From assembly GCA_938005545.1 (NCBI GenBank), contig CALKXV010000016.1, positions 40,116 through 104,115 on the forward strand: DNA of 64,000 nucleotides, given 5' to 3'. A program made the translations under genes and the position numbers. This DNA comes from an uncultured Paracoccaceae bacterium (GTDB lineage: Bacteria > Pseudomonadota > Alphaproteobacteria > Rhodobacterales > Rhodobacteraceae). Below are positions 18,252-27,059 of this stretch, piece by piece. Numbering within the stretch: the stretch's first letter is position 1; each line of letters opens with the position of its first letter. The notes under the pieces were generated by a model, which was not told the origin of the DNA, made no database searches, and saw only the letters and a list, made by a program, of their open reading frames with translations.

Positions 18252-19472
18252 TTAGCCAAACAACTCGTGGCACAGCTCAAGTGCGTCCACCAAAACATCA
18301 ACCTCGGCTTCGGTATTATAAAGCCCAAAGCTGGCGCGTGCCGTGGCCGAGACACCAAAATGTTCCATCAAGGGCGCCGCACAATGATGCCCCGCTCGAA
18401 CCGCAACGCCCTTTTTATCAAGCACCGTTGAAATATCGTGGGCATGGGCCGCACCATCCAGTGTGAACGAAAAGATCGCCGCCTTATCCGCCGTGGTCCC
18501 TTGCACGTTCAGCCAGTTCAAACCGTCGAGCTTGGTGCGTGCATAATCCCGCAAGCGATCCTCATGCGCGGCGATATTCTCCATCCCAAGCGCCATCATG
18601 TAATCCAGTGCAACGCCCAAACCGATCTGCTGAACGATCCCCGGCGTGCCAGCCTCGAACTTCATCGGCGGATCGTTCCAGGTGATGGCGTCTTTGCGTA
18701 CTTCGCGGATCATATCGCCGCCGCCCATAAAGGGCTGCATTTCGGCTTGGCGTTCTTTGCGGATATAAATCGCGCCCGACCCCGACGGGCCATAAAGCTT
18801 GTGCCCGGTGATCGCAAAAAAATCGCACCCAATGTCTTGAACATCGACGGGCATGTGCACAGCAGATTGCGAGCCATCCACCAACACCGGCACGCACATG
18901 TCGCGCGCGCCGTCGCAAATCGCCTTCACATCCACCCGTGTGCCCAACACATTCGACAGATGTGTGATCGCGACAAGCTTGGTCTTGGGGCCAATGGCCG
19001 CCAGAACCTTTTCAGGCGGCAAAGCACCCGTTTCATCGACATCAACCCACTTCAGAACCGCGCCCAGACGTTCGCGCAGAAAATGCCATGGCACGATGTT
19101 GGCGTGATGCTCCATAACGGACAGAACAATCTCATCGCCGGGCTGAAACCGTGGCATCGCCCAGCCATAGGCCACAGTGTTGATGCCTTCGGTCGTACCC
19201 GAATTCATGACGATTTCGTCTTCGCTTGCAGCATTCAAGAACCGCGCAATGGTGCCCCGCACACCTTCGTACTTTTCGGTCGCAAGGTTCGACAGGTAAT
19301 GCAACCCCCGGTGAACATTGGAATATTCCTGAGAATACGCTTGAGTGATCGCATCAATTACCACTTGCGGCTTTTGCGCTGACGCCCCGTTGTCAAGATA
19401 GACCAAAGGCTTGCCATTTACCTCGCGCGACAAAATCGGGAAGTCACGGCGCACCACTTCAACATCATACAT
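18252..19472 (-). CDS. sufS: SufS-type (group II) cysteine desulfurase
   Basis: This 406-residue PLP enzyme removes sulfur from cysteine for Fe-S assembly. The N-terminal SufS pattern is VYLDNGASAQKPQ, the PLP lysine is in FFAITGHKLYGPSG near residue 225, and the catalytic cysteine lies in RAGHHCAAPLMEHFGV near residue 361, with the short SufS-type loop. It is the last gene of the leftward suf operon and its start overlaps the YIP1-like gene by 8 bases. SufE or SufU, its usual sulfur acceptor, is not seen in the window. Confidence 0.95.
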   Translation of the reverse strand: MYDVEVVRRDFPILSREVNGKPLVYLDNGASAQKPQVVIDAITQAYSQEYSNVHRGLHYLSNLATEKYEGVRGTIARFLNAASEDEIVMNSGTTEGINTVAYGWAMPRFQPGDEIVLSVMEHHANIVPWHFLRERLGAVLKWVDVDETGALPPEKVLAAIGPKTKLVAITHLSNVLGTRVDVKAICDGARDMCVPVLVDGSQSAVHMPVDVQDIGCDFFAITGHKLYGPSGSGAIYIRKERQAEMQPFMGGGDMIREVRKDAITWNDPPMKFEAGTPGIVQQIGLGVALDYMMALGMENIAAHEDRLRDYARTKLDGLNWLNVQGTTADKAAIFSFTLDGAAHAHDISTVLDKKGVAVRAGHHCAAPLMEHFGVSATARASFGLYNTEAEVDVLVDALELCHELFG

Positions 19473-20049
19473 CTGTCGGACCTCCGAACAGCCCGGTCAA
19501 AAGGCCCAGCACGATGACGCTGGTATAATTCACAACCATCCACGACACCACAACGACACCAAAAGCTTTCCACGCAGACGGAAAGCCATGCAATTCGGCA
19601 TAGACGTTTGAAATCAGCCAGAGCCAGTAACAGATGAACCCAACGCCCAGAAGCCCCGCCAAAGGCGGAAGCGCCACCATCATCATCAACAACCCCACAA
19701 TGCCAGCGATAAAGACGACCTCAAGCAAGATGAACCCAAGCAACAACTGATCGAACGTCCCCTGCCCGCCCATCATGCTACCGGCCTTCCAGATGACCCA
19801 AACAATCGCAAGCCCACCAAGAGCAGACCCAAACGCGCGCGCCAAGGGCGGAAGCGGATCGCCCGGAAAGATCGAAGCAGCAGCATTCAACATCGGCTCA
19901 GTCGCAATGATCGACACGGCAATCATCGCCAGAAACGCGGAAATCAACACCTCGCGGCGGAATTCCAAACCGATCAACTCGGCGGCAGCCACGCGGGGGT
20001 CGCGCAACATTTGGCGCATGATCCCAACTAGATGTTCCCAAAGTGTCAA
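19465..20049 (-). CDS. YIP1-family membrane protein inside the suf operon
   Basis: A 194-residue protein with about five membrane helices (roughly residues 35-55, 70-95, 105-130, 130-150 and 165-188) matches the Yip1 domain pattern. After an N-terminal amphipathic stretch (TLWEHLVGIMRQMLRDPRV) comes a helix-rich domain. I place the start at TTG 20049, where it overlaps the stop of the upstream gene as TTGA. The frame extends further upstream only as antiparallel shadow of that gene. Its stop overlaps the sufS start. Function is unknown; its tight packing between sufD and sufS suggests a role near Fe-S assembly, or merely co-expression. Confidence 0.8.
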   Translation of the reverse strand: MTLWEHLVGIMRQMLRDPRVAAAELIGLEFRREVLISAFLAMIAVSIIATEPMLNAAASIFPGDPLPPLARAFGSALGGLAIVWVIWKAGSMMGGQGTFDQLLLGFILLEVVFIAGIVGLLMMMVALPPLAGLLGVGFICYWLWLISNVYAELHGFPSAWKAFGVVVVSWMVVNYTSVIVLGLLTGLFGGPTDV

Positions 20050-20540
20050 AGCGATCCCTCGCGTATCGTTCTCGCCGACATAAGCCCTGCACCGGCGAAC
20101 ACAAGTACGGTTGTGAACGCCAGGGTGCTGACGATAACCCAGCCCGGCCCCGGCGCGAACCCTGCCAACAACCCCGCCAGCAACCATACCGGCGTCGACG
20201 CCAAAAGCGCCCAGAACAGCGCAATGCGACATGAAAATCCGGTGACGCTTTGACCAACTGTTTTCAGGCCAACCGTCACAATTATCGATAAAACATAAAA
20301 CACCAAGGGCATCACCATCAGCCAGCCGAACAGGGCCGCAGCCAAACGCGCATCCAATCCGACCGACGGATCCAAATGGCTTTCGCGAGCCAAACGCGGC
20401 CATTGCGCCAAGAAGATCAGCCCACAAGCCGCCATCAAGATTGCCAAGGCTCGATCTTCGCGGGGCGCACCCGACATCCTGCGCGCCTGTGTCTCACGGG
20501 GCGCGCGATAAGTCCGTATGATATCAAGGACAATGCTCAT
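20046..20540 (-). CDS. small YIP1-like integral membrane protein inside the suf operon
   Basis: The 164-residue protein has a basic N-terminus (RTYRAPRETQARRM) and four hydrophobic segments (about residues 32-48, 66-92, 103-122 and 127-150), so it is predicted in the inner membrane. Its organisation resembles the Yip1-like protein encoded immediately downstream, and the two may form a pair. It overlaps sufD by 4 bases (ATGA-type) and shares a TTGA junction with the next gene. No catalytic motif is seen, and function is unknown. Confidence 0.8.
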   Translation of the reverse strand: MSIVLDIIRTYRAPRETQARRMSGAPREDRALAILMAACGLIFLAQWPRLARESHLDPSVGLDARLAAALFGWLMVMPLVFYVLSIIVTVGLKTVGQSVTGFSCRIALFWALLASTPVWLLAGLLAGFAPGPGWVIVSTLAFTTVLVFAGAGLMSARTIREGSL

Positions 20541-21823
20541 CCCCGATGGCGCACCAGCCAGCTTTCAAGGCGCGTCAGGATGTCGTCGGCGATCTCTTCG
20601 CTTTCGATTTCTTCGATGGCTTCGGCCAGAAAGGCAAGCACCAGCAAATCCTGAGCTTCGCTCGCCGATACACCGCGTGAACGGAGGTAGAACAAAGCCT
20701 CTTCGTCTATGGCACCCGTCGTCGATCCATGCGAACAGATCACATCGTCAGCATAGATTTCCAATTCCGGCTTGGCCAGAAACTGCGCATCTTCGTCCAG
20801 CAAAAGCGATTGGCTGATCTGATAGCCATCGGTTTTCTGCGCGCCTTCCTTCACCAAAATCTTGCCCTGAAACGCGCCAACAGCACCGTTTTTAAGCACC
20901 TTCTTAAACACCTGACGGCTTTCGCAATTCACCGCATCATGGGTCACAAAAACCGTGTCGTCGTGGTGAAAATCGCCGTCGCCAACCGCTGCACCCGCGA
21001 TGTGAGCCGTGGCATTGTCACCCGTCAGTTCGATCACCGCCTCGTTGCGCGTCAACCGGCCGTTGGCGGTTAGCGTAAAGCTTTTGAACGTCGATTCTTC
21101 GCCCAACCGCGCAAAAAGATGCGTGACCGCGCGCCGTTCGTGATCGCGCCCTTGCGCGCGAATGTGGTGAAAGGAACCACGATCTGCCACGTCGATTTCC
21201 ATGCATTTGTTAAAGCGCGCCGCCGCAGGTCCGCCTTCCAGCAAGGTCAGCTCGGCGCCTTCTTCGACGCGAACGACAAAATGCAGGATGGCGTCGCTAT
21301 CGGTCTTTTCGTGCAAATACCGGAAATGGATCGGCTTTAAGATTTTTTTCGTCGCGCGCAGCACCACTCCATCTGTTGCAAAAGCGGTGTTCAGCGCGGC
21401 AAAAGGCCGTTCAACCGGGTCCTGACCACGCGTTTCCAGAACACCGTACAAATCTTTGGCCCAGTGGAAATCGGCCTGCGTTGCCGTCGAAAGACGTTCA
21501 ATCTCAAGTCCTTCCAACGCCAGATCGTCCGAGGCCTCGGGGTCAAAAATCCCATCGCGGAACACCACCGACAGACGGTCCAGTGCGGAAAACGCAGGCG
21601 GATCCTCGGGCGGATACAATGCGGCTTCGGGCGGTTGGATGGCGTTCAATGTATCGGGCTGCGTGAACCGCCAGTACTCATCGCGCCGACCGGGAAGCCC
21701 CATGGCTTGGAACCGCGTCGAGGCGGCTTCGCGCGCAATCCGGGCCCAAGACGCGCCGTCCGGCATCGTCAAAGCGGCCAAACGGTCAGCCGTTGCATCT
21801 GATTTATCGGCAGGCAAACCCAT
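20537..21823 (-). CDS. sufD: Fe-S assembly scaffold subunit SufD
   Basis: The 428-residue SufD partners SufB and SufC in the SufBC2D scaffold, where Fe-S clusters are built. The beta-helix core is seen as repetitive short strands (residues about 150-330), and the C-terminal conserved stretch DVICSHGSTTGAIDEEALFYLRSRG is shortened here to DVICSHGSTTGAIDEEALFY, carrying the conserved histidine used in cluster assembly. The start overlaps the end of sufC by 1 base. The gene is co-oriented with sufC and sufB but separated from sufB by three unknown genes. Confidence 0.95.
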   Translation of the reverse strand: MGLPADKSDATADRLAALTMPDGASWARIAREAASTRFQAMGLPGRRDEYWRFTQPDTLNAIQPPEAALYPPEDPPAFSALDRLSVVFRDGIFDPEASDDLALEGLEIERLSTATQADFHWAKDLYGVLETRGQDPVERPFAALNTAFATDGVVLRATKKILKPIHFRYLHEKTDSDAILHFVVRVEEGAELTLLEGGPAAARFNKCMEIDVADRGSFHHIRAQGRDHERRAVTHLFARLGEESTFKSFTLTANGRLTRNEAVIELTGDNATAHIAGAAVGDGDFHHDDTVFVTHDAVNCESRQVFKKVLKNGAVGAFQGKILVKEGAQKTDGYQISQSLLLDEDAQFLAKPELEIYADDVICSHGSTTGAIDEEALFYLRSRGVSASEAQDLLVLAFLAEAIEEIESEEIADDILTRLESWLVRHRG

Positions 21824-22578
21824 CAGGCCACCTCTTCCAGAATATCGGCATAGCCGTTGTTTTCGACCTCAAGCGCCAATTCAGGCCCACCGGTTTTCAC
21901 GATCCGACCATTGGCCATGATGTGCACCACATCGGGTTTGATGTGGTCCAGCAAACGCTGATAATGGGTGATCACAAGGAACGACCGCCCGGCATCGCGC
22001 AACGCGTTCACACCTTCCGACACCAATCGCATGGCATCCACATCAAGACCGGAATCCGTTTCGTCCAGGATGCACATCTTCGGTTCCAGCATCGCCATCT
22101 GTAAGATTTCGTTGCGCTTTTTCTCGCCACCCGAAAAACCCACGTTCACAGGGCGCTTCAACATATCCGCGTCGATCTTCAGGGATTTCGCCTTTTCACG
22201 GATCAGCTTCAAAAAGTCGCCTGCGCTGACTTCATCCTCACCACGCGCCTTTTTCTGCGCATTCAGCGCCGTGCGCAGGAATGTCATATTACCAACGCCC
22301 GGAATTTCGACCGGATATTGAAACGCCAGAAACAAACCGGCCGACGCACGCTCTTCCGGATCCAGTACGAGCAAGTCCGCACCATCCAGCGTCGCTGCAC
22401 CTGCCGTCACTTCGTAACCATCACGGCCCGACAGAACATAGGAAAGCGTCGATTTCCCCGAACCATTGGGCCCCATGATGGCATGCACCGCACCGGCAGG
22501 CACATCCAGGTCGACACCCTTCAGGATAACCTTGTCTTCTTCCTCAAGTTTCACGTGGAGGTCTTTGATATTCAGCAT
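21823..22578 (-). CDS. sufC: Fe-S assembly ATPase SufC
   Basis: SufC is the ABC-type ATPase of the SufBC2D complex. The 251-residue protein has Walker A GPNGSGKST, signature FSGGEKKRNEI, Walker B MCILDETDSGLD and the H-loop VITHYQRLL, the typical SufC ending. The ATG at 22578 has a strong AGGAG Shine-Dalgarno 8 bases upstream; an upstream in-frame ATG at 22602 would place that site inside the coding region. It is soluble and works on the SufB-SufD dimer. Its stop overlaps the sufD start. Confidence 0.97.
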   Translation of the reverse strand: MLNIKDLHVKLEEEDKVILKGVDLDVPAGAVHAIMGPNGSGKSTLSYVLSGRDGYEVTAGAATLDGADLLVLDPEERASAGLFLAFQYPVEIPGVGNMTFLRTALNAQKKARGEDEVSAGDFLKLIREKAKSLKIDADMLKRPVNVGFSGGEKKRNEILQMAMLEPKMCILDETDSGLDVDAMRLVSEGVNALRDAGRSFLVITHYQRLLDHIKPDVVHIMANGRIVKTGGPELALEVENNGYADILEEVA

Positions 22579-22657
22579 TTTTATCTCCTGCGAACACGAC
22601 AAAGGGCACTGTCAGACCTGACAGCACCCATCATGAAATTGTTGGTTTGTTTGAGCT

Positions 22658-23236
22658 TTAGGCGGCGGGCTCTTGACTTTGAGCCGGTCCGGCGTTTGAA
22701 AACACCTCTTCCACATAGCCCTTCGAGAAGAACTTGACGTAGGTGTCCGGCGCAAATTGTACCATTTCGGTGTGATATTGCATCACCGCGAACAATCCCG
22801 CGACCGTTGCGAGCATGCGCATCATGGTCATCAACCGGAACGTCCAGCAAAACAGCAGCGCCAGAACCCCGGCGAAAATCAATTGCGCATATGGCAGATA
22901 CGACGCGACGGCGGTTCCTGTCAGATCGACGGGGGTCAGCCCGCCCGGCACAAACATGTGGAAATTCGCGACCTGCGCGACAAACATCGAAAACGCGCCG
23001 AACACGAAGGCCAAAAGAAACAGCGACATGCCCGAAGCCCGTCCGATTTCTTTTTTCTTCACCTTTTTTCGCTTCATGCGCACGGTATTGGACGGTTTTG
23101 ATTTGCTGCCGGCCCGGATTTCTTCGCGTGGGCCGACTTGAATCTCGCCCATGGTGTTCACGCCACCTTTTTTGATCCGGGAAAGCCTGTCCTCGAACCC
23201 ATTGCCACCTTTTGCCTTCGATTTCGAAAAGGCCAT
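22658..23236 (-). CDS. hypothetical membrane protein inside the suf operon (192 aa)
   Basis: The protein has a long, very basic N-terminal half (KSKPSNTVRMKRKKVKKKEI near residue 50) followed by three to four hydrophobic segments (about residues 72-92, 108-135 and 140-155) and an acidic/hydrophobic tail. It is predicted to be in the inner membrane with a positively charged cytoplasmic domain. I start at ATG 23236, since earlier in-frame ATGs lack conserved-looking sequence. It lies 108 bases downstream of the 59-residue membrane protein and 79 bases before sufC. I recognise no family. A role in anchoring or RNA/DNA contact is only a guess. Confidence 0.75.
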   Translation of the reverse strand: MAFSKSKAKGGNGFEDRLSRIKKGGVNTMGEIQVGPREEIRAGSKSKPSNTVRMKRKKVKKKEIGRASGMSLFLLAFVFGAFSMFVAQVANFHMFVPGGLTPVDLTGTAVASYLPYAQLIFAGVLALLFCWTFRLMTMMRMLATVAGLFAVMQYHTEMVQFAPDTYVKFFSKGYVEEVFSNAGPAQSQEPAA

Positions 23237-23344
23237 GTCTGTCACCCGAAATTGCTTCGCGCGACCGCGATGACAGCGGAACTTGTCCAAAAAAGGGCGA
23301 CTGTGCGGAGTTTTCGTAAAGATTGATGCGGGAAACAGTGACAA

Positions 23345-23524
23345 TCATTCGTCGTTTCCCCGATGTTTTCTTTGCAAAAAGAAGAAGATACCACCTGCAA
23401 GCAGGCCCATCACGGCACTGAACCCAAGATTGGGCAAAAACGAGCCACCCATGCCAGTGATCCAGCCCACAAAAAAGATCGCGGCAAAGACGACAGCTCC
23501 ATAGATGATAGGTTGGCGGGTCAT
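23345..23524 (-). CDS. small membrane protein inside the suf operon (59 aa)
   Basis: This short gene encodes 59 residues with two hydrophobic segments, about 8-26 (IYGAVVFAAIFFVGWITGMG) and 32-50, and a charged tail RKHRGNDE. It fits a two-helix inner-membrane protein. Its ATG overlaps the stop of the upstream gene (ATGA, 23521-23524), so it is translationally coupled to it, which is good evidence that it is real. No family is recognised. Confidence 0.75.
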   Translation of the reverse strand: MTRQPIIYGAVVFAAIFFVGWITGMGGSFLPNLGFSAVMGLLAGGIFFFLQRKHRGNDE

Positions 23525-24270
23525 TCGGCAACACCACGAAATTCAGAAATCACTTCGATTGGCCCCACAATGGCACTATTGAATGTGTCCAGCGCCTCGG
23601 CCGGGATCCAGTATTCCTCGTGCATCTGCGCTCCTACAAACTTGGTGTCATAGGTCGCTACTAGACCCGCATCCACCTCGAACCGTGTTACATACCCGAC
23701 GCCAGTCGGCTCTTTCGTGTTCCAATCCCTTGCAATTTGAGATGCATAGGCCTCGTTCGTGACAGGATAAAATATTGGTTGCTCCGGCAGGCGCGGTGGA
23801 AAACATGTAAAATCGGATTCGACAATGAGATCATGTTCTGCCTGCCCAACAGGACGAAAAAGCGTGACTGTCTTGGCAAGGAAACCATGTGCTTCCAGTT
23901 CAGGGTGCATTTCGGGCGATACACAACGTCGAAGTAATCGATCCTTGCCAAGCCGTTCAACAAGAGCACGTTTGTGTCCAGCTTCGAATGCCCGACTGAC
24001 TTGCTCAGCGGTTTCCCCGTCAAGTTGGTACTTCCGTCTCAACCAATTGCGCGCGCCAAAATCGTCTTTGCTGCCCGCACGTCGTTCGGCCCACTGATCA
24101 AATGATAACCTTGCGTTGAAATTTTCTGCCCCAACCAATAGGCACTTTGCAACCGCTGCCGACAGTCCGAACTTTTCCAAAACGAATTCCATATCCACAT
24201 GTTCGTCAGCACGCTCGACATAATCGCGCGCGTTTTCGCCATCTAACGGATCAAGTGGCATCACGGTCAT
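23521..24270 (-). CDS. uncharacterised two-domain protein between sufB and sufC
   Basis: The 249-residue soluble protein has an N-terminal helical part with several acidic and Arg-rich segments (residues about 1-105). The C-terminal domain (from about 140) has motifs FPPRLPEQPIFYPV, GYVTRFEVDAGL and EEYWIPAEALDTFNSAIVGP. From memory this C-terminal pattern matches proteins annotated 'ADP-ribosylation/crystallin J1', a family of unknown function; this needs a search. ATG 24270 has GGAG 8 bases upstream and is preferred over a frame that runs into the sufB end. It follows sufB by 46 bases and is coupled to the 59-aa membrane protein. Confidence 0.7.
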   Translation of the reverse strand: MTVMPLDPLDGENARDYVERADEHVDMEFVLEKFGLSAAVAKCLLVGAENFNARLSFDQWAERRAGSKDDFGARNWLRRKYQLDGETAEQVSRAFEAGHKRALVERLGKDRLLRRCVSPEMHPELEAHGFLAKTVTLFRPVGQAEHDLIVESDFTCFPPRLPEQPIFYPVTNEAYASQIARDWNTKEPTGVGYVTRFEVDAGLVATYDTKFVGAQMHEEYWIPAEALDTFNSAIVGPIEVISEFRGVAE

Positions 24271-24316
24271 CACCGCGTCTCCACCGGTGCCAAGAACGCG
24301 GCCGAAAACGCCGACA

Positions 24317-25858
24317 TCATCCAACACTTCCCTCAAGCGAAATCGCAACCAACTGTTGCGCTTCCATGGCAAATTCCATCGGCAGCGCCTGCAGCACTTC
24401 CTTGCAGAACCCGTTCACGACCAAAGCCACGGCTTCTTCTTCGTCCATGCCGCGCTGGCGGCAATAGAACAGCTGGTCGTCATCCACCTTCGACGTTGTT
24501 GCCTCGTGCTCAACCCGCGATGAGTTATTCTTCACTTCGATGTAAGGCACCGTATGGGCCCCGCATTTGTCGCCGATCAAAAGCGAGTCACACTGGGTAT
24601 AATTCCGGCTTTCTTTCGCCTTCGGGTGCATCGAAACAAGACCCCGATAAGTGTTCTGCGCCTTGCCCGCCGAAATCCCCTTGGACACAATCCGCGACTT
24701 GGTGTTCTTGCCCAAATGCACCATCTTGGTGCCGGTGTCGGCCTGCTGCATATTGTTGGCGATGGCAATGGAATAGAATTCACCCTGGCTGTCATCCCCG
24801 CGCAGAATGCACGACGGATATTTCCACGTGACCGCCGATCCGGTCTCAACCTGTGTCCACATCACCTTGGAGCGATCACCCCGGCAATCGGCGCGCTTGG
24901 TCACAAAGTTGTAAATCCCGCCCTTGCCATTCTCATCGCCCGGATACCAGTTCTGAACCGTGGAATATTTGATCTCGGCATCATCCAGCAGCACCAATTC
25001 GACAACGGCTGCGTGCAATTGCGACGTATCCCGCTGAGGCGCCGTGCATCCCTCAAGGTAAGAAACATACGCCTCTTTGTCGCAAATGATCAGCGTGCGT
25101 TCGAACTGGCCCGTGTTTTCAGCATTGATCCGGAAATAAGTGCTCAATTCCATGGGACATCGCACACCTGGTGGCACATAAACGAAGGACCCATCCGAAA
25201 AGACCGCCGAATTCAGCGTCGCATAGAAATTGTCCGACTGGGGCACAACCGAACCAAGGTATTTTTTGACCAACTCAGGATGCTCTTTGATCGCTTCCGA
25301 GATCGAACAGAAAATCACACCCGCTTTCATCAATTCCGCCTGAAACGTCGTGCCCACAGACACAGAGTCAAAGACTGCGTCCACCGCGACTTTCCGGCCT
25401 TCCGCAGGCATGTCTTCGGCCCCTTCGACACCAGCCAAAATCATCTGTTCTTTCAGCGGAATTCCAAGTTTCGCGTATGTTTCCAACAGCTTGGGGTCCA
25501 CCTCATCCAAAGACTTCGGCTTTTCCTCCATGCTTTTCGGCTTGGCGTAATAGTACTGATCCTGAAAATCGATCTTCGGGTAATCGACCATTGCCCATTC
25601 AGGCTCGGTCATCTTCAACCACCGCGCATAAGCCTCAAGCCGCCATTCCAGCATCCATTCGGGCTCTTCGTTCTTTTCTGAAATCAGCCGCACAATGTCT
25701 TCGGTCAGCCCTTTGGGGGCATATTCCATCTCAATATCGGTCGCCCAGCCATGCTTGTACTTTCCGGAAAGAGACTGGACCGCATCCACCGTATCCTGAT
25801 CGACACCGTCTTTGACCACACTTGCCTTGACGTCCATGTTGGTATCCAAAGCTGCCAT
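24317..25858 (-). CDS. sufB: Fe-S assembly scaffold subunit SufB
   Basis: The 513-residue SufB is the main scaffold protein on which the cluster forms with SufC and SufD. The N-terminal region [18 protein letters not shown] is present ([20 protein letters not shown], residues about 59-78). Next come [20 protein letters not shown] with a conserved Cys near 280 and [20 protein letters not shown] near 305. The beta-helix core and the C-terminal [18 protein letters not shown] complete it, and the family length is normal. It sits 13 bases downstream of the NifS-like desulfurase, giving a direct route from sulfur release to scaffold. Confidence 0.97.
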   Translation of the reverse strand: MAALDTNMDVKASVVKDGVDQDTVDAVQSLSGKYKHGWATDIEMEYAPKGLTEDIVRLISEKNEEPEWMLEWRLEAYARWLKMTEPEWAMVDYPKIDFQDQYYYAKPKSMEEKPKSLDEVDPKLLETYAKLGIPLKEQMILAGVEGAEDMPAEGRKVAVDAVFDSVSVGTTFQAELMKAGVIFCSISEAIKEHPELVKKYLGSVVPQSDNFYATLNSAVFSDGSFVYVPPGVRCPMELSTYFRINAENTGQFERTLIICDKEAYVSYLEGCTAPQRDTSQLHAAVVELVLLDDAEIKYSTVQNWYPGDENGKGGIYNFVTKRADCRGDRSKVMWTQVETGSAVTWKYPSCILRGDDSQGEFYSIAIANNMQQADTGTKMVHLGKNTKSRIVSKGISAGKAQNTYRGLVSMHPKAKESRNYTQCDSLLIGDKCGAHTVPYIEVKNNSSRVEHEATTSKVDDDQLFYCRQRGMDEEEAVALVVNGFCKEVLQALPMEFAMEAQQLVAISLEGSVG

Positions 25859-25871
25859 CTCCTAAACCCCT

Positions 25872-26954
25872 TCAAGCCGCTCGCTGGCGGAATTTCTTTT
25901 CCTGTGCCGTCCACGCGTCCACGAAGCGCAAGACGTCGTCCTCGGTCGTTGTCGGCCCCATCGAGACGCGTATCGCACTCGACGCTGTCGTATCGTCATA
26001 GCCCATGGCGCTTAACACCCGACTGGCGCGCACCTTGCCGCTGGAACAGGCCGACCCGGCGCTGATCGCAAACCCTGCCAAATCCATCGCCATCACCTGC
26101 GTTTCACCCTTCCAACCCGGCGTGGCAAAACAAGACGTGTTCGGCAAACGCGGCGCATCCTTACCTATCAAAATAGTATCCGGCGCTTCAGCCTCAAGAG
26201 CGTTTTCTAGAATCTTTCTAAGTTCTGCAACCCGTTCCCACGCACCATCGGCCAAATCTTTCGCAGCAGCCTCCGCTGCGGCCCCGAAACCTGCGATCCC
26301 AATAACGTTTTCGGTGCCCGCGCGACGGCCCATCTCTTGGCCCCCGCCGTGTTGCAAAGCGCCAAAATCAAAGCCTTCCCGCACCACAAGGGCACCAACC
26401 CCCTTAGGGCCACCCAACTTATGCGCGCTCAGACAAGCAAAATCGGCACCAGACCAATGAAAACTCCACGGAATACGCCCCAGAGCCTGGGTCACATCAA
26501 GAAAAAGCCAATCCGCCCCAGCACCCCCGAAACGATATTGTCCGCCATTCTTCTCAGGCGGCGTGCTGATGATACCCGTTTCCGAGTTGGCCAGCCCCAT
26601 CGCCAACGTGTGGCCCGGACCGTTCAGGCGTTCCGCCAATCCCGACATATCCACATGCGCCCAAAGGGCATCATGGGATACCTCATCCACCAAAACACAA
26701 TATCCGCCCGGCAAGCTTTGCAACACTGATGCCGCTTCTGTCGCACCGGACACAAACACAACCTCAGAAACCTTGCACCCCACCAATTCGGCAACCTGAC
26801 CGCGCGCACGTTCAACCAACCCTCGCGCCACACGCCCCTCGCCATGGACAGACGACGGGTTCCCAACCACATCCATTGCCGCGATCATTGCGGTGCGCGC
26901 CTCCCCCCGCAAAGGGGCCGTCGCATTCCAATCCAGATAGACCCGATCACCCAT
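25872..26954 (-). CDS. NifS/IscS-like (group I) cysteine desulfurase
   Basis: This 360-residue PLP-dependent enzyme provides sulfane sulfur. The N-terminus VYLDWNATAPLRGEAR is the group I pattern, the PLP lysine is in CLSAHKLGGPKGVGALVV near residue 196, and the catalytic cysteine is in SAGSACSSGKVRASRVL near 315, in the long group I loop. The start is ATG 26954; the frame continues upstream only through a GC-rich inverted repeat. It lies between iscR and sufB. The operon therefore carries both a group I and a group II (SufS) desulfurase. Confidence 0.93.
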   Translation of the reverse strand: MGDRVYLDWNATAPLRGEARTAMIAAMDVVGNPSSVHGEGRVARGLVERARGQVAELVGCKVSEVVFVSGATEAASVLQSLPGGYCVLVDEVSHDALWAHVDMSGLAERLNGPGHTLAMGLANSETGIISTPPEKNGGQYRFGGAGADWLFLDVTQALGRIPWSFHWSGADFACLSAHKLGGPKGVGALVVREGFDFGALQHGGGQEMGRRAGTENVIGIAGFGAAAEAAAKDLADGAWERVAELRKILENALEAEAPDTILIGKDAPRLPNTSCFATPGWKGETQVMAMDLAGFAISAGSACSSGKVRASRVLSAMGYDDTTASSAIRVSMGPTTTEDDVLRFVDAWTAQEKKFRQRAA

Positions 26955-26989
26955 GACAGCTTCTTCTGTCCAAAATACTTCGGGGGAGC

Positions 26990-27012
26990 GCGAGGGGGCA
27001 GCGCCCCCTCGC
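26990..27012. repeat. GC-rich perfect inverted repeat between iscR and the desulfurase gene
   Basis: A perfect 10-bp stem (GCGAGGGGGC / GCCCCCTCGC) with a 3-base loop lies in the 105-base gap downstream of iscR. On the minus strand it is followed by GCTCCCCCGAAGTATTTTG. I recall closely similar CCCCGAAGTATTTTGG sequences recurring between genes in roseobacter genomes, but that is from memory and unchecked. There is no T-tract, so it is not a classical terminator; it could act as an mRNA processing or stability element that sets the ratio of iscR to suf mRNA. Confidence 0.6.
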
Positions 27013-27059
27013 CAACCGCGACGGTACAGCCGGCGCAACCAACGCTCCAATCCAGAACC

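Noticed and set aside
20050..20427. Upstream extension of the YIP1-like frame (126 residues)
   Set aside because: It is the out-of-frame reading of the preceding membrane protein gene; the overlapping TTG at 20049 fits better.
24554..25681. 375-codon rightward frame across sufB
   Set aside because: It is antisense to sufB, rich in His/Arg and without any family pattern.
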